NCBI GenBank assembly: GCA_934216615.1
Contig: CAKQCB010000003.1
Location: 124,001-188,000 of the forward strand
Length of the DNA: 64,000 nt
Direction: 5' to 3'
Source of the DNA: an uncultured Anaerolineae bacterium
GTDB taxonomy: Bacteria; Chloroflexota; Anaerolineae; Aggregatilineales; Phototrophicaceae
Part shown: positions 61,273-64,000 of the stretch, piece after piece
How positions within the stretch are numbered: the stretch's first letter is position 1
Layout: each line of letters opens with the position of its first letter
Translations under genes and position numbers: made by a program
The notes under the pieces: generated by a model
What the model was told of the DNA's origin: nothing
The model's database searches: none
What the model saw: only the letters and a program-made list of their open reading frames with translations

Positions 61273-64000
61273 ATGATCACAAATTTTGTCCCCCAAATTC
61301 GAGTCTTCCTTGCATCACCCGGCGACGTTAACGAAGAACGCGCCGTCGCCTTGCAGGTGCTGGATATGCTGGAATACGACCCGCTTTTCCGCAAAGGTGG
61401 CGCTGGAGGTATCTCACTCCATGCGATTGCATGGGACAAACCCGGTGGCGATGTGCCCATGCGGATCACCAAAACACCCCAAACCGCCATCACGGAAGGA
61501 CTGCCCCGTCCGTCAGAATGTGATATTGTGCTGGTGCTTTTCTGGGGCCGAATGGGGACACCATTGCCCTATCCCGAATATCAGAAGGATGAAGGATCAC
61601 CGTATCTTTCCGGTACAGAGTGGGAATTTCGAGATGCCTTCGATGCAGAACGGACTACCGGAAAACCTGTCACGCTGGTTTATCGGCGCACTGAAGAACC
61701 CCGGATTGACCTCAAAGACCGCAAAGCATTTGAGCAGTATCATCTGGTATTAGATTTTTTCGAACAATTCCGTCATCCTGATACGGGTGCGTTACTGGGT
61801 GGCTTCAATGAATACACCAATCCCGAAGATTTTCGGCAGAAACTGATCAACCACCTGCGCTATGAACTGGACAAGTTATTGACGGGTATTCATGTGCCTG
61901 AGCGCAAAATTACCCGTGAATTGGTGGAAGCGCCGCCTTTATGGAGTGGTTCGCCCTTTCCCGGTTTACGCGCCTTCACCCGAGCCGACGCGCCCATCTT
62001 CTTCGGGCGTGGGCAAGAGACAGGCGACCTAGTACAACGGATTGGAGAAAGCCGCTTTGTCGCGGTGGTGGCGGCATCCGGCAGCGGCAAGTCGTCGTTG
62101 GTAGCAGCAGGGGTGATCCCACGCTTGGAGGCAAATGCCATTGTCAGTGGCGACACGGGCAGCAAGGACTGGCGATTTGTGCGCTTCACACCGGGGGAAG
62201 GGATCACACCCGAGAAAACCGAATCACCGCTCGCTCCGATGTTCAAAGCGTTGTGCGCCGTATTCCCGGAACACGTCGTTTCACCGTTCATGGTGGTGCA
62301 GGAAAAAGAAGCGTTCATTAACAGCGTCAGCACGAATCCGTCCGCGCTTATCGACATCTGCGATGCTCTATTGGCCGAAGCGAACGCCCCCGCATGGGCG
62401 GAAATCCTGTTCTTCATCGACCAGTTTGAGGAGTTGTTCACACTGGTGCGGGAAAGCGATCGTCCTGCGCTTATTGCTCTGCTCGAAGTCATTGCGCGGT
62501 CCAAGCGACTGCGTTGTGTGGTGACCATGCGATCCGACTTTATGGCAACGGCCATCGAGTATCCGGCATTAGCGGCGCTTATCAACGGTGGCAATTACGT
62601 TCTGGCACCGCCCACAGCAGGTGCACTGGTGGAGATGATTAAACGTCCGGCAGAGCGAGCCGGGCTGACATGGGAAGATGGATTACCAGAACGCATCCAA
62701 ACTGAGACGGGTAGTGGTAGCGGTGCGCTGGCGGTGATGGCCTACGCGCTGGATGAACTCTACCATGCCAGTGGCGAAGACAAACGGCTGACCGCTGCCG
62801 CCTATGAAGTGATTGGCGGCGTGGAAGGTGCAATTGGCAAGCGCGCAGAAGATACCTTCGACGTGCTGGAACTGCCGGATAAGGAGACCGTACTCAAACG
62901 GGTTTTCCGCGAGCTGGTGACTGTGGACGAACGGGGGACACCTACCCGCCAGCGGGCAACCAGCCATCAGTTTGACCGGGATGCGCTGGCGTTAATCAAG
63001 GCATTCATCCGTGCACGCCTGCTGGTAACGGACAATAATACGGTCGAAGTGGCTCACGAAGCACTGTTCCGCAGTTGGACGCGGCTGAAGGATTGGATTG
63101 CTGAAGCACAAGAGGACTTAATCCTGCTGCGGCAGGTGCGGAATGCAGCCCATGATTGGCAGACAAAACATCGCCCCGACTTTCTGCTGTGGCCGCAGGA
63201 ACGTTTGACGCTGGTGTATGCGATGCAGGCGCGCCTGAACCCCGACTTGAACGAAGTCGAACAGGCCTTCATCGAACCGGAGCAGGAACGCTTGTATCGG
63301 GAAATCGCAATCCTGACGACTGACGACGAGCGCCGCCGCGACATTGGCGACCGACTGGCCGTGATTGGGGATACCCGCCATGGTGTCGGCGTCAAAGACG
63401 GTATCCCTGACATTGCATGGTTGCCGGTTGAAGGTAGCAATGGAAAATACAAATTCAAGTTCGGTCATTTTGAAATTAAGCCCTTCTTCATTGCCAAGTA
63501 TCAGGTGACTTACGCCCAGTATCAGGCGTTCATCAAGGCTGAAGACGGGTATCACAACACAACATGGTGGCAAGATTTTCCCGATAAGTATCGGCCGCAG
63601 AGTTTAGATAATCAGCGAACAAAAATTGCCAATGCGCCCCGCGACACGATTTCATGGTATCAGTCCGTCGCTTTCGCGCGCTGGCTAGACGCCAAATATC
63701 GTGAACATGGATTGTTTGAAGTCCTTCTCCCTGAGGGAGAAGGATTGAGGACGAGGGCAAGTGATTGGCAAGTGCGCCTACCGACCGAATGGGAGTGGCA
63801 GTGGGCAGCCCAGAATGGCACAGAAGCGCGGGCATATCCTTGGGGTGAATGGCAAGAGGGCTATGCCAACACAAACGAAGCGGGACTAAGCCGTACAACA
63901 ACGGTTGGTATGTACCCGCACGGCACGGCGCAATGTGGCGCGCTGGACATGGCCGGTAATCTTTGGGAATGGTGCTTGAACGACTACAAATCGCCGGACA
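61273..64000 (+). CDS. DUF4062-like / STAND NTPase / FGE-sulfatase fusion (partial)
   Basis: One frame is open from ATG 61273 to the right edge, at least 909 residues. N-terminal domain (about 5-130) with QIRVFLASPGDVNEERA and CDIVLVLFWGRMGTP, as in DUF4062/TIR-like effectors. Then an nSTAND1-type NTPase (from about 224): FPGLRAF, Walker A ASGSGKSS (Lys273) and Walker B ILFFIDQFEEL (Asp383). A winged-helix-like region with EVAHEALFRSW (about 590) follows. From about 697 comes a formylglycine-generating-enzyme (FGE/SUMF1) fold: FFIAKYQVTYAQYQAF, RLPTEWEWQWAA, MAGNLWEW. Probably a phage-sensing or conflict protein. Weak ribosome site; start uncertain. Confidence 0.85.
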   Translation, partial: MITNFVPQIRVFLASPGDVNEERAVALQVLDMLEYDPLFRKGGAGGISLHAIAWDKPGGDVPMRITKTPQTAITEGLPRPSECDIVLVLFWGRMGTPLPYPEYQKDEGSPYLSGTEWEFRDAFDAERTTGKPVTLVYRRTEEPRIDLKDRKAFEQYHLVLDFFEQFRHPDTGALLGGFNEYTNPEDFRQKLINHLRYELDKLLTGIHVPERKITRELVEAPPLWSGSPFPGLRAFTRADAPIFFGRGQETGDLVQRIGESRFVAVVAASGSGKSSLVAAGVIPRLEANAIVSGDTGSKDWRFVRFTPGEGITPEKTESPLAPMFKALCAVFPEHVVSPFMVVQEKEAFINSVSTNPSALIDICDALLAEANAPAWAEILFFIDQFEELFTLVRESDRPALIALLEVIARSKRLRCVVTMRSDFMATAIEYPALAALINGGNYVLAPPTAGALVEMIKRPAERAGLTWEDGLPERIQTETGSGSGALAVMAYALDELYHASGEDKRLTAAAYEVIGGVEGAIGKRAEDTFDVLELPDKETVLKRVFRELVTVDERGTPTRQRATSHQFDRDALALIKAFIRARLLVTDNNTVEVAHEALFRSWTRLKDWIAEAQEDLILLRQVRNAAHDWQTKHRPDFLLWPQERLTLVYAMQARLNPDLNEVEQAFIEPEQERLYREIAILTTDDERRRDIGDRLAVIGDTRHGVGVKDGIPDIAWLPVEGSNGKYKFKFGHFEIKPFFIAKYQVTYAQYQAFIKAEDGYHNTTWWQDFPDKYRPQSLDNQRTKIANAPRDTISWYQSVAFARWLDAKYREHGLFEVLLPEGEGLRTRASDWQVRLPTEWEWQWAAQNGTEARAYPWGEWQEGYANTNEAGLSRTTTVGMYPHGTAQCGALDMAGNLWEWCLNDYKSPD
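63722..63744. repeat. Small palindromic repeat inserted in frame in the FGE domain
   Basis: TCCTTCTCCC-TGA-GGGAGAAGGA, a perfect 10-bp inverted repeat, followed by TTGAGGACGAGGG. It codes for an extra loop (about LLPEGEGLRTRAS) between two conserved FGE segments. Both the sequence and its coding (PEGEG-type) resemble dispersed palindromic elements known from several bacterial phyla. Confidence 0.6.

Larger units (their letters stand above)
39852..64000. mobile_element. Element 1: serine-recombinase element with T4SS-like genes, at tRNA-Gln
   Basis: The left end is set at the tRNA-Gln, where the recombinase gene begins or ends against the tRNA. Contents to 52.3 kb are a recombinase, a regulator and VirB2/B3/B4/B6-like genes, as in an integrative conjugative element. 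Its right end is not in the window because a second element is inserted in virB4. No relaxase or VirD4-type coupling protein is visible, so self-transfer is not shown. Confidence 0.65.
52300..64000. mobile_element. Element 2: serine-recombinase element with defence-like cargo, inside virB4
   Basis: Starts at the virB4 junction and runs beyond the right edge. Genes: recombinase, a small ORF, a restriction-modification protein with nuclease-like partner, a sigma-like protein and a STAND fusion. The DNA is visibly richer in G and C than the chromosomal part. The right attachment site and the missing virB4 3' end are not in the window. Confidence 0.7.

Overview
The window looks like a chromosome segment of a Chloroflexota-type bacterium (Anaerolineae-like), about 39.9 kb, followed by about 24 kb of integrated mobile DNA. 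The assignment is an inference from gene content: mreBCD-pbp2 together with minCDE-rodA, secreted proteins with Thr/Pro-rich linkers, several polytopic GT-C-like glycosyltransferases, and a KimA-like potassium importer. No rRNA gene is present, so the phylum is not proven.

Chromosomal part (1-39.9 kb). After a thiolase tail come an aldo/keto reductase and a two-gene heterodimeric ABC exporter (1.2-5.0 kb). Next are a hydroxyacid dehydrogenase and three GT39/GT-C-like genes, one of them a remnant (5.1-10.3 kb). A double-HTH regulator with a TPR partner and a KimA-like permease follow (10.3-14.0 kb). Then come a FmdB zinc ribbon, a methyltransferase, a phosphohexomutase, a Clp-type ATPase whose first ATPase domain is degenerate, a secreted GH3 enzyme, a response regulator broken by an 8-bp tandem duplication, tilS, and a secreted sugar-dehydrogenase/cytochrome c fusion. 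From 26.1 to 37.9 kb lies a cell-shape and division block: mreB-mreC-mreD-mrdA, a membrane protein, an LPxTG surface protein with two near-identical P-domains, then minC-minD-minE-rodA. gltX and a tRNA-Gln end this part.

Element 1 (39.9 to about 52.3 kb). A large serine recombinase gene ends inside the 3' end of tRNA-Gln on the opposite strand. It is followed by a small ORF, an atypical response regulator, and two transcription units with type IV secretion-like genes: secreted protein, lipoprotein, VirB6/TrbL-like membrane protein, a membrane-anchored protein with what looks like a dead sortase fold, VirB2-like pilin, VirB3/PrgI-like protein, small HTH protein, and VirB4 ATPase. Each unit is preceded by the same unusual palindrome. 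I see no relaxase or coupling protein in the window.

Element 2 (about 52.3 kb to the right edge). VirB4 is cut just after its Walker B region by a second serine recombinase whose 3' end reads into the virB4 fragment. This inner element carries defence-like cargo: a single-chain restriction-modification protein, a PD-(D/E)XK nuclease-like partner, a sigma-factor-like protein, and a large DUF4062-like/STAND/FGE-sulfatase fusion that runs off the right edge. The window is therefore best read as a nested pair of serine-recombinase elements; the right ends of both are outside it.
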